NCBI RefSeq assembly: GCF_037975245.1
Contig: NC_092565.1
Span: 17,277,999-17,341,998, forward strand
Source of the DNA: Apostichopus japonicus
Taxonomy: Eukaryota; Echinodermata; Holothuroidea; Aspidochirotida; Stichopodidae
DNA: 64,000 bases
Reading direction: 5' to 3'
The notes under the pieces: generated by a model
Told to the model about the DNA's origin: nothing
Seen by the model: the letters and a program-made list of their open reading frames with translations, nothing else
Databases searched by the model: none
Made by a program: the position numbers and the translations under genes
Shown: positions 25,434-37,886 of the stretch, in pieces
How positions within the stretch are numbered: the first letter of the stretch is position 1
How the letters are laid out: each line of letters opens with the position of its first letter

Positions 25434-25790
25434 TGTCTTGCTCTCCTTTCTAATTCGAAACATTGATTTTTGCAAACATGTCTTTACTTAAAAATTCTTT
25501 CAAGGATTACTGCGTTCTGGAGCTTTGGAGCAACCCGGTTCACACAAGGTTTAATGCTACAGCAGGTGTGTCAATGATCACAAACTGACTGTCGGGGAAA
25601 TCCCTAGCCTGACTAAAGGTAGTCTGTATTTGCTTCGCGTGTTACATACTTTTGTGTAATACAAAACCATCTGCCTAGCCAAGCAGGCTACTAGTACTAG
25701 ACCGCAGGAACGGCAAATATGATAGGTGACATATTCTTCCTCCAAATATGACGCGTCGACGAGTTATTGGGGACTCGCAACGTTCCTACT
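25434..25790 (+). repeat. Direct copy of the segment at 38653-39474
   Basis: About 350 bp that reappear in the same orientation at 38653-38851 plus 39306-39474 at roughly 88% identity by eye. Landmarks are TTCGAAACATTGATTTTT, GAAATCCCTAGCCTGAC and CGCAGGAACGGCAAAT. This copy lacks the 464-bp insertion and so preserves the empty site. Confidence 0.85.
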
Positions 25791-26388
25791 AATGGCCTGC
25801 AAGGACGTAGGAAGCGGGGGCTGGGGGAGGGGGGCGGGTGGAGCGAAATCCCCACCTGAAACATGGGGGCGGAAGTATGCTTCTGCCCCCCAGTCGTCGA
25901 GGGTAAAAAAAACCTTTCATTTTTGAACTATTTTCTGAAGTTCAGAACGTAGGCTTTCACCATTGTTCAGACTGTTTAGTACTGCGATTATTGGGAATCA
26001 CTATCTCCGCCGGAAATTCGCAGCGTTTGAGCATACCGTCAAAATAAGTCAGGATCGAACCTCGTCCAGACCAATGTGCTGCATGTTTAGGTTGTGCTAG
26101 CTTATACGCCACAGTGTGTACAGAACTCCGTTTGCTTTGTTTATGTACAAATTCAGACATTTGTGACACTAAACAGCATCTGGTGGCCTCTAATTGTTCA
26201 ATTTTTTTAAGACCCTCCCCCAGGACGGAGATCCCAATCCATCATGCATCATCAGGGGCGTATCCAGGATTTTCCAATAGGGGGGGCGCCAGGCATGAAT
26301 GATCGCCGTCCTGGGGGATGGGTCTAAGGGGAGGGGTGTACAATTTTTGCTTTCAAAGAAGGGCTGAAATGCAAAATGGTGTCATATG

Positions 26389-27229
26389 CATGGGCGGCGA
26401 TCCGTACTTCCGAGTGGGGGGGGGGGGGATATGACCTTGTTGACTATCTAAGCGTAGCGCCACCATGAGTTGGCGCGAAGCGTACAAGAAAATTTTGGGA
26501 TTAACAAACCCTCTAGATGGCCGGAAACGGCACTTCCCGAGGTTTCCAAGCGGCATATACCCAACTTTAAAATAGGGATGTCATGTCCGAAATATCTCAT
26601 AATCAGGATCCAAAATACTTTTTTTTTTTTTTAATTTCGGGTGTTATTTTGGGAAAATTGCCCCTGTCAATCTTGTTTCAGGCGCAACGTTAGAATGTTC
26701 GAGAGCTCTGTTATATTATTCGATGAAGAAAATGGCCTCATGCAGGCTATTATAGGCCTATACACATGCAATACACAATTACACATAGTTACATTCCTAG
26801 GTACCGATTGCTAGGGCATCCAGGTGAAACGTGTATTAAGCATTACCCTGGTTACATGAGATTCTCAGCTGTTCGAGGGAACATGTACGTGTGTAGGCCT
26901 ACTATAGGGCCTATATGAATACTATGAGGGTGCATCAATACCGTGGGCGCAATAATACATTTTGTTGTTATAGGGCCAATGAAGCCTACAGTCAACTATT
27001 TTTGCTTTATAAAGACGCTTTATTTGAAAAGATCGCACTGCGTTTATGGTAGGCGAGAAATGAAGCTAAAAAAGAGCCGTACATTAACGAAGATGCATAA
27101 ATGTAGGCATGAAAATATTCTTATCCCTGGCATTTGGTGGGGGGGGGGGGGGGATATGGTGCATTACATCCCCTCCACCCATTTTCATGGGGGGATATAT
27201 CCCCCCTCCACCCAGGATCGCCGCCCATG
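26389..27229 (+). mobile_element. Nested hAT-like element within composite copy A
   Basis: The ends CATGGGCGGCGATCC and GGATCGCCGCCCATG are exact inverted repeats. The flanks are GTCATATG and GCCATATG (7 of 8 matching). The left part contains a G-run followed by the hairpin-bearing AGCGCCACCAT module that is shared with other hAT elements in the window. It is non-coding; the open frames through it are G/C-run artefacts. Confidence 0.8.
26449..26551 (+). repeat. Hairpin module shared by hAT subterminal regions (copy 1 of 5)
   Basis: A block of about 100 bp contains TAAGCGTAGCGCCA, then loop CCATGAGT, then TGGCGC, forming a perfect 6-bp stem. It ends with an ATGGCCGGAAACGGCACTTCC-type segment. 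Related copies lie at 29447-29545, 29879-29976, 30771-30868 (all plus) and 49056-49152 (minus). In the delimited hATs that carry it directly it lies about 60-80 bp inside the left terminus, so it is probably a conserved subterminal part of these elements. Confidence 0.75.
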
Positions 27230-27714
27230 GCCATATGTGATCCATTTTTCGACCTTAATAATAAGCAACATTTCCAGTAAATATGGATACAAAATGCACA
27301 ATTTAGTATGGCTGGCATGTCATTTAGTGTTTATAGTGATAATACAAACACAATTACCATCTATGTTTCTAAAACTATTATGCCGCCGAACTTCGCCAGA
27401 ACCTTTTTTTGGCAAACAAAAAATAAAGCATACGGGAGGGGGGGGGGGGTTGAGCGATCACCGACATCTCACATAAAGGTCGTCATCAATTTTTTTTTTT
27501 TTTTTTTTTGCTAAACTTTTTTTTTTTTGGTGACGGCCAATAGGGGGGGCGCGCGCCTGTTGCGCCCCCCCCCCTGGATACGCCCCTGCATCATCCCCCT
27601 CCCCCTCGGACAAAAATACCTTCCTACGCCACTGCTAAGGGCTCAGCGATATTGGTCCTAAAAAATCAGGTGTCGAACCTCAATTAATTGCTCCCGTTGA
27701 TTGACACACTAAAC

Positions 27715-28570
27715 TTTATTTACCTATTTTATTTTATTTAAACTTTAGATAATTGAGGTTGACTCGGTAAGCCAGAGATTATTTACCCCGAGGCCCACAT
27801 GCAGGTATAAAGACAAATAAAAAGATATTGTATTAAGAATCAAACAATAAAATAAAATGAATATTAAGACGGACAGATACACATGTAATAGAAGCAAATG
27901 AAAGAGTATAAAAAGAGCAGGTATAGAAATACAGACAATAAGAAAAGCCGAAGAATAAAACAACAGTCAATAGAAAACATAGAAAACAAAACAATCAAAC
28001 AAAACAAACAAAACCCTGTAGGATAGTAAAATGTGAAAGGAGCATCGGAGTTAAATAACATAATAAAACAAATACATAATGTTAAAGTAAATAAAACGTT
28101 TAAAACAACATAAATTAGGAGCTTCTCTGTTATTTATGGGTAAAATGTTCCACAGTTTTGCCCCAAGGTATGAAAATCGTTTTCTATGAAATTCTGTTCT
28201 TCCTCCGCACGTATATAAAGCTGACGTTGACGCAGAACTTAAGCCATGATTATGGATAAAACTTGTAAACGTGAACATATCTTTCATATATGAAGGAGTG
28301 TAACCATTTAGGGATTTATACACCATCAGCATGCAACCTTTTATATTTTACGCGTTGGTCAAATGTTTTCCATCCGAATTTGTCGAATAGGTCAGTAGAT
28401 CTATCATATATGGTGCACCTATAGTATAATCCTAGTAGCACTCTTTTGAGGTTTCTCTTTCTGTCATAGCTACCTTTAATGGGACAGATGCTCAAAAATC
28501 CTGCAAGAAAGGTAACTTTAATCGTGTTCCATTCCGGAGATGTAAGGGTGCTATATTTGTGTGATATCAT
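27715..28570 (-). mobile_element. LINE 3' fragment: reverse-transcriptase tail and 3' end
   Basis: Minus-strand frames read TRSTDLFDKFGWKTFDQRVKY-like and MVYKSLNGYTPSYMKD sequence followed by RTEFHRKRFSYLGAKLWN. This is the typical tail following the reverse transcriptase domain of CR1/L2/Jockey-type non-LTR elements. The two frames are offset near 28325, so the copy is frameshifted. The 3' end has a G-rich hairpin segment (GGGCCTCGGGGTAAATAATC) and an A-rich tail near 27720. The 5' part is missing. Confidence 0.8.
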
Positions 28571-29367
28571 AATCTGAAGTGAAATCTTCTACTTCCCGTT
28601 TACATTGCTTTTCATTATTTCAATATGAGCGTCAACAGGTTTTCGAATGAAATCAATGCCGGGTCATACAGAGACACTATTATAATCTGCACTGACATAT
28701 TATATTCTGCACTGACCTGCTCATATACTTATCATGACAATTAACAACTGATCACAGGCAGTAAATAAAATACATAATTATGGCTTATATATAGTTATCT
28801 AGCCGCTCAAGTGACCCGATGATGTCATAGCTGTTCATGCTCAAGGCGGTATAGTCTTGCCGTATACGGTATCCACTATATATTCAAAATTTAATAAGAC
28901 TTTTTATGAGGGTTCTTCATTACTTTAATCACTTGATAGTAAAATCAAATTCGGTTACCATGGCACGAGTTGAATCATTTTCCAACCGAGTACATAATCA
29001 TTTTAGTTTTAAAGAAACACAACAGTTGTAATGTTGGTTTAGCCCAAGTATGACGTCACGGGTGATTTCGCAATGCATTCATCAGATTAGAGTACATAAC
29101 ACTGTAACTTATTTTATACTTTAACAACGAAATTATCTATACGATGCTGGGAATGAGATGGAGGAGGGGATCGAGGGGCGGGATAACGAGCTTCGTTTCT
29201 TAAAAATAAATGTCAGTCTTTATGTAATCCCGCAGGATTTTCGTTTTGTGAATTGTGGAGAGTGACATTATAACAGTATCGTACGGTATTTTTCAGGATA
29301 TTTATGTCGAAAGACAAAACTGTAAACATTGTCGTTGTGCAAAGATCATCGCTCCGTAACGTCACTT

Positions 29368-31463
29368 CAGTGGCGTAGCTAGGATTTTTTGAGTGGGGGG
29401 CCATGGGGGGGCTGTTCTTTCTAGTGGGGGGCCGGAGGTTACTATCTAAGCGGAGCGCCACCATGGTTGGTGCGGAGCGTACAGAGAAAATTTGAGATTT
29501 CAGCACCCCCCAGATCGCAGGAGATGGCACCTGTGAGGCAAAATAGCAACCAAAAAGATGTGCAACTTTGGTGACAGAAATGCAAAAAAAGTTTTTTCTC
29601 TTTCATGCTGACTGGCCTTGCCAACTCAACCAGACTTTTAACTTGAGGGAAGTTGGCATCATTTGCAGGAATTTCAGAATTCCCAATATTTTATATCTCT
29701 ACCAGTAGTGGAAAATCCTGTTTCGACAGTTTCGTGGCCATAAAAAAGTTGTTTTGTGGATTATTCAATGACATATATTCATTTGACTCGAGGCAATATA
29801 TGAATACCTGCAGGGGCGGCGATCTGTTTCAAATATTGGGGGGGGGGACATCTGCTTGGATGCAGGCGAATTACTGTCAAAGCGGAGCGCCACCATTGGT
29901 TGGCGCGCAGCGTACAAGAAAATTTCTGGTTTTGATAGCCCCCCAGATGACCGGAAATGGCACTTCTCGGGCTTGAAAATGACCAACCAGATGTACACTT
30001 TTGCCTGAGAACCAAGTTTTTCCTAATAGTTTTTTTTTTCATTCATAACCTTTTGTCAAGATTGTCACCAGTCACACATCATGTTCGACCTCATTGCATT
30101 TGTAGGTAATTCTACGTAACGCCCCACAATACCCGTCAGCCCCACTTTTCAAGGTTTTAAGCCCATTATTTGTTCAGAATTTGAATAATAAATTCACTTC
30201 AAAACATACCCATAATGTTGCACTAAATTTCATCTATGGACAACCAATATAGAAAACCCCCCTCAACCACTAACAGACCGGTCAAAATTGTACGAGTGTA
30301 GAGGGAAGTATACTATGATGAAGAATGTTGGTCAAGGGATTTTCGAAATTTCAGACACAGTTAAATTATTGGTGTACAAATATTAAAACCTCTTATAACG
30401 GCTACTATAAAACTTCGATAGCATAGAAAATACCAAAAAAATATGCTCGAGGGGGAGGGCGGTCTCCACCCCTTCACCCCCCCCTCCCTTGGCTACGCAC
30501 CTGCGGTTAGAAATCTTGTAGGAAACAGGCCAAATGGAAACCCAGTGAACCCATATCGATGTGGATCCTATGCATGATTGTACGTACTTACACTCATACA
30601 CAAGATGCAAACCAAATTTCATTACGGATGCGGTCCGTCTAGCTATTCATTTCGAGAAAAAAAAGTAAAAACTACTTTCGGTCATATATAGTAACAAATT
30701 GTGACACGGTTAGACAGGCGCTTTGCGAGGAATTTGCCAAGGGAGGGGCAAAGCTTGTACCCAGACTTTCTAAGCGTAGCGCCACCATAAGTTGGCGCGA
30801 AGCGCAAAAGAAAATTTTGGCCGAAAATGCCTCCCAGATCGCTGGAAATGGCACTTCCCAGGCCTTGTAAGTTGCATCTAAGCATTTTCTATTTTGAAAT
30901 TACTAGCGATATCATAAAAAAATACAAAACATATGCTTAAAAAAAAACTATGCCACCAAATATTGGGGGGATATAAGATACTATATCCCCCCACCTTAAA
31001 TATTGGGGGACATGTCCCCCCGTCCCCCCCCCCCCATGATCGCCGCCCATGAATACCTGATACCTCGGCTCAGAACAAACGGAGCCAATCTTTTGATAGA
31101 TTGTTGCGCTGGGTGGAAGCACTGAACATATTTTCAGCAGATATCGCTATCACGCAGCACAACAAGGTTCGTGGTGTATAGTCGCAATCGTCGCATCGAC
31201 CATTGCCATGCCATGCTGTGTGACCATTCTCATGATTACTACAGATATTGTATTATTCTTATTCTGCCAGATGCAGACGAGAAAATTGTGTAACTATTTC
31301 CCAAATTATTGAACAAAAAATATTAGCGAATCGCACTGATGAGTGTTTTTTTTACCCCATTCCCAGTGGGGGGGGGGGGCCAGTGGGGGGCCAGTGGGGG
31401 GGCCAGCCGATTTCAGGGGGCCTCGCCCCCCCAGGCCCCCCCCCCCCCGTAGCTACGCCACTG
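29368..31463 (+). mobile_element. 2.1-kb hAT element with 8-bp target duplication
   Basis: The ends CAGTGGCGTAGCTA and TAGCTACGCCACTG are exact inverted repeats, flanked by CGTCACTT on both sides (29360-29367 and 31464-31471). The paralogous site in duplication copy 2 (about 42170-42178) is empty and has one CGTCACTT, which confirms the insertion. It contains another hAT at 29811-31051. No transposase frame is visible. Confidence 0.92.
29811..31051 (+). mobile_element. hAT element nested within the 2.1-kb hAT
   Basis: The left end is CAGGGGCGGCGATC and the right end GATCGCCGCCCATG, an inverted pair with a few mismatches. It is flanked by the perfect 8-bp duplication AATACCTG (29803-29810 and 31052-31059). 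Remnants of at least one further G/C-rich hAT terminus (TTGGCTACGCACCTG near 30489-30503) and a third hairpin module at 30771 suggest still deeper nesting. No coding capacity. Confidence 0.85.
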
Positions 31464-32945
31464 CGTCACTTTAAGTAACAGGTGTTACTTTGTTACTCGC
31501 TGCATTCTATGATGTTTCCGTCCATCTTATGCATACCCAACGCCAATACAATTGAAGCGATGTTGATAAATATTACGATGCTGAGGATGATTGTAAATGA
31601 TCCAGATATATCGAGAAGAGCACCTATGAAAAAGAAAGGAAGAAAGAACCAAAAAAAAAAACAGTTGAAAGTTGAAACAGCTAGTATTAGAATGAAAACT
31701 TTACATAAAATGACATATACCCTGGGTCGGTATAATAGTAAAACCCGTACCAGAAACCTACTCCATCCACAGTCACCCGTTCCTATGCACAACAGTCATA
31801 ATTCATTAAAATGATGAGTTCAAAGCTAGACAAAATAATAGCGATGTTTTAATACACTTACGGTTTCTATATCAACTTGGAACATAACAAAACAGAAAGA
31901 AATGGGGGAAAACGGAAATCAGTTGCTGCGATGGTTGTGATTGATATAGTTATTGCAAATTTGATCGATCACTTCATTCTTTCCTCTTCAGAGGTAACCA
32001 TCTTCGTTTCTTCCGAGACGCTCTGACTGTCCAACCTCTCCCTTCCCCGACCCTCCCACGATACAATCACCCTCAAGTGATACAAATTTTAACAGCTCTT
32101 GCACCAGCTTACCTGAAATTATCCCACCAAGTTGCATCAATGCACCGCTAAAGAAGTAACTTATTGCTACCCCTTGCCTCATGTGTACCTTGCAGACATA
32201 TCTTGGTAGTACACCACTTAGGGCACAGTCCGCGTAAGCCAGTGAAAATCCACAGAAAAGTGACAAAACTGCCAGTGTCCAAAATCTTGGAAGAAAATGT
32301 ATCCTGATAAAGATATAGTGCAAATAGTAGCTGGAATCACTGAACAAGTTATAGAGTTCATTCGATTGCTCCAAAAAACGAACAAGACCACAAGTTTACC
32401 AAAAAGACCACCAATGCCTCCGAATACTGATAGAAGTACCGCGACATCTGATGGTAGGCCCAAGGATTTTCCAAATGGAACTAAGAAAACCGCCCAAACA
32501 ACGAAGGAGTAACTAAGTAATGAATGTATGATAATGTAAAGGGCAAATATCGGATGCCTTGTTGCAGGTTCAATGCTACATAAAATGAGAAGGTTGCCCA
32601 TTCTTGTGTCTTCGGTCTTGTCCTCAGGGCCGGCTGATTCGTCTTTTCGGTTTGTCGACTCAGATGACTCATGGGCGTGGTCATGATTGACGGACTGAAG
32701 ACATGGTCTCTTTGATTTCATTAATACCCCAGATATCATACAATTCCATACTATTGCGCCCATAATCAAGTAAGACCCGGATAGTCCATATTCTTCTCGT
32801 AGTTGTTCGAGCAGGACTGGGATGGCTGTTATCCCTAAGTATTGAAACAGCTCCCTCACAGAGTAGGCCACAGGGAAGGTCTCCTTATCAAAGTGTTCCA
32901 AATATATCATATACAGCGAAAAATATAAAAGTCCTCCCCCGACAG

Positions 32946-35900
32946 CTGTAAATTAAAACAAATTTTGTTTTTCATAATTCGGAGAATTTTTTGAAGCACT
33001 AGAGAACAGTAAACTACACAAAGGTCGATCCATGATTTCTCGAATAATATGATGGCTGATGGAGGGAGGGATTTAAGGGGCGGGGGGGCATGTAGAACAG
33101 TATATATCGAAATGACTGCAGCATACTGGTGTGATAATCAATCATCGGTGAAGAGTTAGAAACGCTTACGAGTGAAGCGTAGCAATAATTATAATTATAT
33201 GTGCATGTGTTTTTCAAAGTTATATGTTTAAAGCATGGTTCCTTACACCAGGACTTTGATCGGTTGTGATCATGACAAACTTAGTGCATGTCGTATACCA
33301 GATTCTATACACGTTATCGTCATCATGACAGTAACCCAAAATGTTCGATGTTTGGAAACTCCAGTGCAATAGTTAACCTTATAGCTATGTGTTTCTTTAA
33401 TAAAACCCATGCAGGGGCGTATAGCTAGTATTTTGTTCAGGTAAGGAAGGGGAGAGTGGTGTGGTGGAGCTAATGCCTTTCTGTGTGGAAAGCCAAAGCT
33501 GTATCCTAAAACAAAATAATTGTCTGACAGTCTTTGGGAAAGAAAAAAGGTAGTATATCGTGCTACTTCAGCCCCCCCCCCCCCTCCTCGGGACTCTACA
33601 CGGGGCCAACTCGGGCGCATTTCGGGATTCCCCGTTCTTCGGCCCAACTCGGGCGCCGTTTCGGGGTCCCCTTTTTTAAAATATTTTCAATGTTTGTTTT
33701 CAAAGGGGGCACCCGTTTTTCACCACGAGGTTTTCATCGATGTTGTTATCGTTAATAGCAACGAATTTAATTTACTAATTAATTACACATGTACATGTTG
33801 CCCTATGTGAATTTAACTCTTTCCAAAACACTAAGGGCCACATTGGCGATTTAATGTAAATACGTCACACTGGATGGGTACTATAGATAATACTCCTTCT
33901 GCAAAGTACATGTAGCAAGGAAATTAATTAACTAATTAATAACACACATACATGTGGCCTGTTTTTTCGGGAGGTTTGCTTTTGATATGTTTTAGAGTCT
34001 TATCAAATCCCACAACCTTTTTTCCATTTTGGATATTCCAAGACAGTACATTAGTTCCTCATTACATGGTACACAAACTGCAGAATGGAATGTATACACG
34101 TACACGTTTGTAACAGAAGTGATAGTACCAAACAATAAATTTCAGTAACTTAAAAATCTGAACGAATAGGATTTGCAGATCGCGTGATTTAAGTAATCGG
34201 TACAAAAGTTGTTACGCGATAGGCTATTCGCATTGACCGAACCTTAGATATAACGATTTCAAATTTGGTCATACCGAACTATATTTTTCAGTGATTTTCT
34301 ACAGTAGTTCTATGTGTACTGAAGTGCAATACTAGGGGACAACACTGGGATTAACTCATTACTAACAGTAAAGTAAATATCATCACTCTTTAGAAGGAGT
34401 GAAAGTGCTCTCTATAAATAAGAAAGTAAATTCACTCTTTGTTACGAGTGAAAATGTCACTCTAAATTACGTCCCCAATCCCCTTCCAGCTAAGAGTGAA
34501 ATTGGAATAGTTTTTCACTCCAAGGGCATTTAGAGAATTTGACACTGTCTATTAGAGATGTCAGTATAACATTAATTATTGTATTAAATGTTGCCAGTAT
34601 AACATAGTTTAAACAAGGTTCTTGGTTCTTGGTTATTACCATATAATATGCAGCAATTACTATACGGTTTTCAACCCGTCTTTGTATACAGTGTTTGCCA
34701 TGTCAGTCAAGATATTATCATTACCATAATCAATAATTTTTTTCATTCTCTTCGATTTTGTTTTAAATATTGTAATGTTCATGCTGATATATGATAGCTT
34801 ATATTGTATCAGTAATTTATCATTAATCATTGCATTTACCAGTAAAACATACGTCAAACAAGGTTGTTGGTTATTTGTTAATACAGTATAATATGCTGCA
34901 ATTACTATACGTTTTTATAACCCGTCTTTTTATACAGTGTTGCCATGTCAGTTAAGGTATTACAATTTACGGTAATAAATTCTCTTTTCTGTCTTTTCGA
35001 TTTTTTTAAATGTTGTTATTTTTATGCTGGTATATGATAGCTAATTTTGTATACAATTTTTTTTATTTGTGTCTAAAATATGAAATCAGTAAACGTGGTA
35101 CCATATGCATATTATAAACAGTTACCATATTCTGCATAAATGGTTCATGAAAATTAATTTTACCATTAGATGATGCAATGAATACGCCAATGCGCCAAGT
35201 TGAGCCCCGGGAATAATTATGTCACCAGGACTACATTAATTCATGATGTTTAAAGGGCATATCTGAGAACAAAATTCCTTTATCTCAAATTTCCTGGCCC
35301 TCCCTAACTGACCCGAGTCCTGTGGCCGTATAACCCCACTTGACCTCCCTTCTCGTCTGGAAATATACAATTACCCATTTAAATCATGCGTGGCAGCAAT
35401 TTAGTTGCATCAAACACTTCAATGAACCTCTCAATATTTGTTTCATTGGACTATATATCTGCTACAAGTATCACATGTTATATATAGATTCGGTGTAAGT
35501 TTAAAACGTTAATGAGATTTACCATACCATTGTACAACACAAACACATAGGAATAGACTCATATACTGAAGCAGTTCATTAATTAATGAATTAACTAATT
35601 ACGTTTGGGAACTATTCAATATCTTTTCAGTAGGCTTTTTGCTAAAAGGATCACTTGTTATAACAAGTGAGGTTTTGTGTTAAACCCTTTATGACGATAA
35701 ATTCGTGAAGCCATAAAATTGTATAATACATACCGGTATATGTGATTATGCGAAAAATAATGAAATACAATTAATTCTTAAATATTTTTGCATGAGACTA
35801 TTATGCTAAGTGTATCACATGTTATAGTAAGGTTCTGTGCGCAACGTTTTGTGACATATGTTTTTTAGGCCTACAACAGATACCGATACGCAAACTCGTA

Positions 35901-35979
35901 CACTGCAGAAGCGCCAAATTACATTAACCATATGCAATATTTGGCTATAGGTCAATAATGTTATTCACAAGGACATTAA
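32946..35979 (-). other. Intron 2 of the SLC16-like pseudogene
   Basis: Intronic sequence that aligns with 43642-46870 in copy 2. It contains a GC-rich repeat with CCAACTCGGGCGC (33606-33660), clusters of inverted TTTCACTCT sites at 34385-34540, and a two-unit tandem repeat of about 250 bp at 34590-34985. No separate gene is visible. Confidence 0.6.
34590..34985. repeat. Two-unit tandem repeat, about 250 bp per unit
   Basis: Units beginning near 34590 and 34840 share AACAAGGTT, TTGGTTATT, AATATGC(A/T)GCAATTACTATACG, AACCCGTCTTT and GTATACAGTG-type sequence. Copy 2 of the segmental duplication carries three such units, so copy number changed after the duplication. Confidence 0.7.
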
Positions 35980-37886
35980 ATGAGATTCCAGTGAATACGA
36001 AAAGCTGATAAATAGTTTTACCAAGCAATCCATTGAGCACGAATCCAAGACCAAACAGAAAACCACCGGTTATACCCACCCTCCTGTTTTGGAATCCCTT
36101 TAGCAGAGGTGCAGAAATTCCAGCTGCAAAAGAATGATCCCGCATGAATAAGACATCAATATATGCGGGGCAGTCGGTTGAGGGGAGAGGATTGTCAGTG
36201 TTGTGAAAAATGAAAACAACATCTCACTGCCCCTCTACATTTGTCACGCCCTCTCCCCATCTTATTGCGCCGCCTCTGGCTGCATGAAATAAACTACTGC
36301 TATCATACCTTATTTTATAATGGTTTGGTTCGGCCGGTGCGAACTTCCAGGGCCCAGGTAATTGGGGCCCGATGTCAAGGACCGGAAGAAATAACCAGTC
36401 ATCCGCTGCAGCTCGCAGTAAGTTGACCATAGGCGTGTGAAGCGGCCATGATTTATAATTACACATGCAGCCAGTAGGCAAATCACTCACTACAAATAGG
36501 AGCAATTCAAAAGAAATCTATTCCCCAACAAAGACAACCTGCATGAGAGTGCCATACCCGGTCGTCTTGAGGTGCAAAAAAATTCTCAAACAAGCCCAAT
36601 AAACCATGCATGGTTCACATTGGTTAATGTGGATTCTCATTGGGGCTCATTATCATTGTGGCACCGGGCCCTGTTGGTCCTTACTACGTGATACCCTCTG
36701 CAGTATGTAGCAAATAATACTTCAAGAAAGGATTGAAACATATAAAAACAGTTAAGCAAACATGCACAGATCTGGCTAAGTTAGTTTTCTTTGATTACGT
36801 TAACACAGTTTTATTTTTGAGTTATAGGTATAAACCGTTATTTGTCAAAAATGTTTTGATTTGATTCGATAATGTGATAGGAATATTATGTAAGCTTACC
36901 GACGATATATGCAATTGATGCTTGGCAAATAAATACCCATCCAACATAAATATTAGAGGTGTTTTACGCTATCACAAGATCATCAAATAATACCCCGAAA
37001 GCTTTGAACGTCCCGCTTTGAAAGAAAACGACTAAAATTCCCGAAAATAATATGCCAATTGAAACGAACAGTTTTTCAATGTGTTCTTCACCATTTTCGT
37101 CACACAATTAACCAGTCACTGGAAGAACAGTGTGATGGCGTTGTTATATATGCCACTATCTGATAGTGACTTGTTGTGGATGAGAAAATTTTGATGAAGT
37201 AAAACAAAAAAATTAATATAGGTGCAACGCACGAAACTGAAACAAAATGGTTCCTTCATTTGTATCACATTTCTTAGGAAAAACAATTGAAATTCGTTCA
37301 CGAATGTTGATATCATACAGATGTAGATATACTGTCTAGATATTTATTATTTAATACGCAATTTCAGCGGATGACAAGAAAAAAGTTGTCAAATGTCAAC
37401 AGTATGGGAATAAACAAAGCCGTTTATTTGCACACTTCATCAATAGCGCCGTCCCTTCTCAAAATATCGAAGAAGGTATATTAACAGCTCTCATGTTGGT
37501 ACTGTCTTATCTCTCCCTGTCCCATTCTGCTCTAACCTGTCCCCTCCCCCAACACCACTCCACTAATTCATGTTAAAGTTTATTATTAAGCATTGTTAGT
37601 CTCATTGTTTTTACAACTTCTGTTGATTGATCATATTCACACTTTAGACAGCTATACTTTCATTCTCTCTTGATTATTATTCACAGTGGGAGAATGTAAT
37701 GATATAGCGGTGTATTTGATTAGTAAAGGTGGGGGGGGGGGGGGTGCCCGGGCTCGCATAGGGCTAGTCAGGTTAGTAATGTAGAACAACAAAAGTTAAT
37801 ACAACAATGCATGCAACATGTTTATAGGATACAGCTCACATAGTTGGTTAAATTAAGCTATATTTGCCCATAATTTTACAGCCTCT

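Larger units (their letters stand above)
26254..27587 (+). mobile_element. Non-autonomous hAT element, composite copy A
   Basis: The ends are inverted: AGGGGCGTATCCAGG on the left and CCTGGATACGCCCCT on the right. They are flanked by the perfect 8-bp duplication GCATCATC (26246-26253 and 27588-27595), the hAT signature. No transposase is encoded. It contains a second element at 26389-27229. An inverted, nearly identical copy with the same internal insertion lies at 48004-49355. Confidence 0.85.
25795..27634. mobile_element. Probable outer, older hAT-like element hosting two nested ones
   Basis: The left end reads CAAGGACGTAGGAAG followed by G-rich sequence. The right end reads CCTTCCTACGCCACTG preceded by C-rich sequence. 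These are imperfect inverted ends of the kind seen in the intact hAT elements nearby. No matching 8-bp flanks were found, so the boundaries and even the existence of this layer are tentative. Confidence 0.4.
31493..37093 (-). pseudogene. SLC16 (monocarboxylate transporter)-like pseudogene, copy 1
   Basis: Four exons on the minus strand: 37093-36900, 36123-35980, 32945-32113, 31623-31493. They encode a 12-helix major-facilitator protein of the MCT family, closest in style to the MCT12/13 group: FGVLFDDL and YVGWVFTFQASI in exon 1, FLFGLGFVLNGL in exon 2, EEYGLSGSYLIMGAIVWN and ISGVLM before the central loop in exon 3, GALLDISGSF in exon 4. Four lesions are seen relative to copy 2: a one-base deletion near 37077, a TAA at 36964-36966, loss of the exon 2 donor (AG/GT changed to AT/TT at 35979-35980), and a one-base deletion in the A run at 32281 that shifts frame in a transmembrane helix. 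Exon 1, 3 and 4 splice sites remain intact. It is almost certainly non-functional. Confidence 0.85.
28360..37886. repeat. Segmental duplication, copy 1
   Basis: This stretch aligns in the same orientation with 41192-63907 once later insertions are removed, at about 90% identity by eye. It contains an SLC16-like pseudogene on the minus strand and a 2.1-kb hAT insertion absent from copy 2. The left breakpoint falls inside the LINE fragment; the right one falls near GCCCATAATTTTA at 37870-37882. Confidence 0.9.

Noticed and set aside
26040-26120. tRNA or tRNA-derived SINE on the minus strand (GGTTCGATCC-like box)
   Set aside because: No matching acceptor stem, anticodon arm or A box at proper spacing.
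27121-27318. Proline/glycine-rich open frames through G and C runs
   Set aside because: Homopolymer runs inside a nested hAT; the same artefact appears in the inverted copy at 48268-48468.
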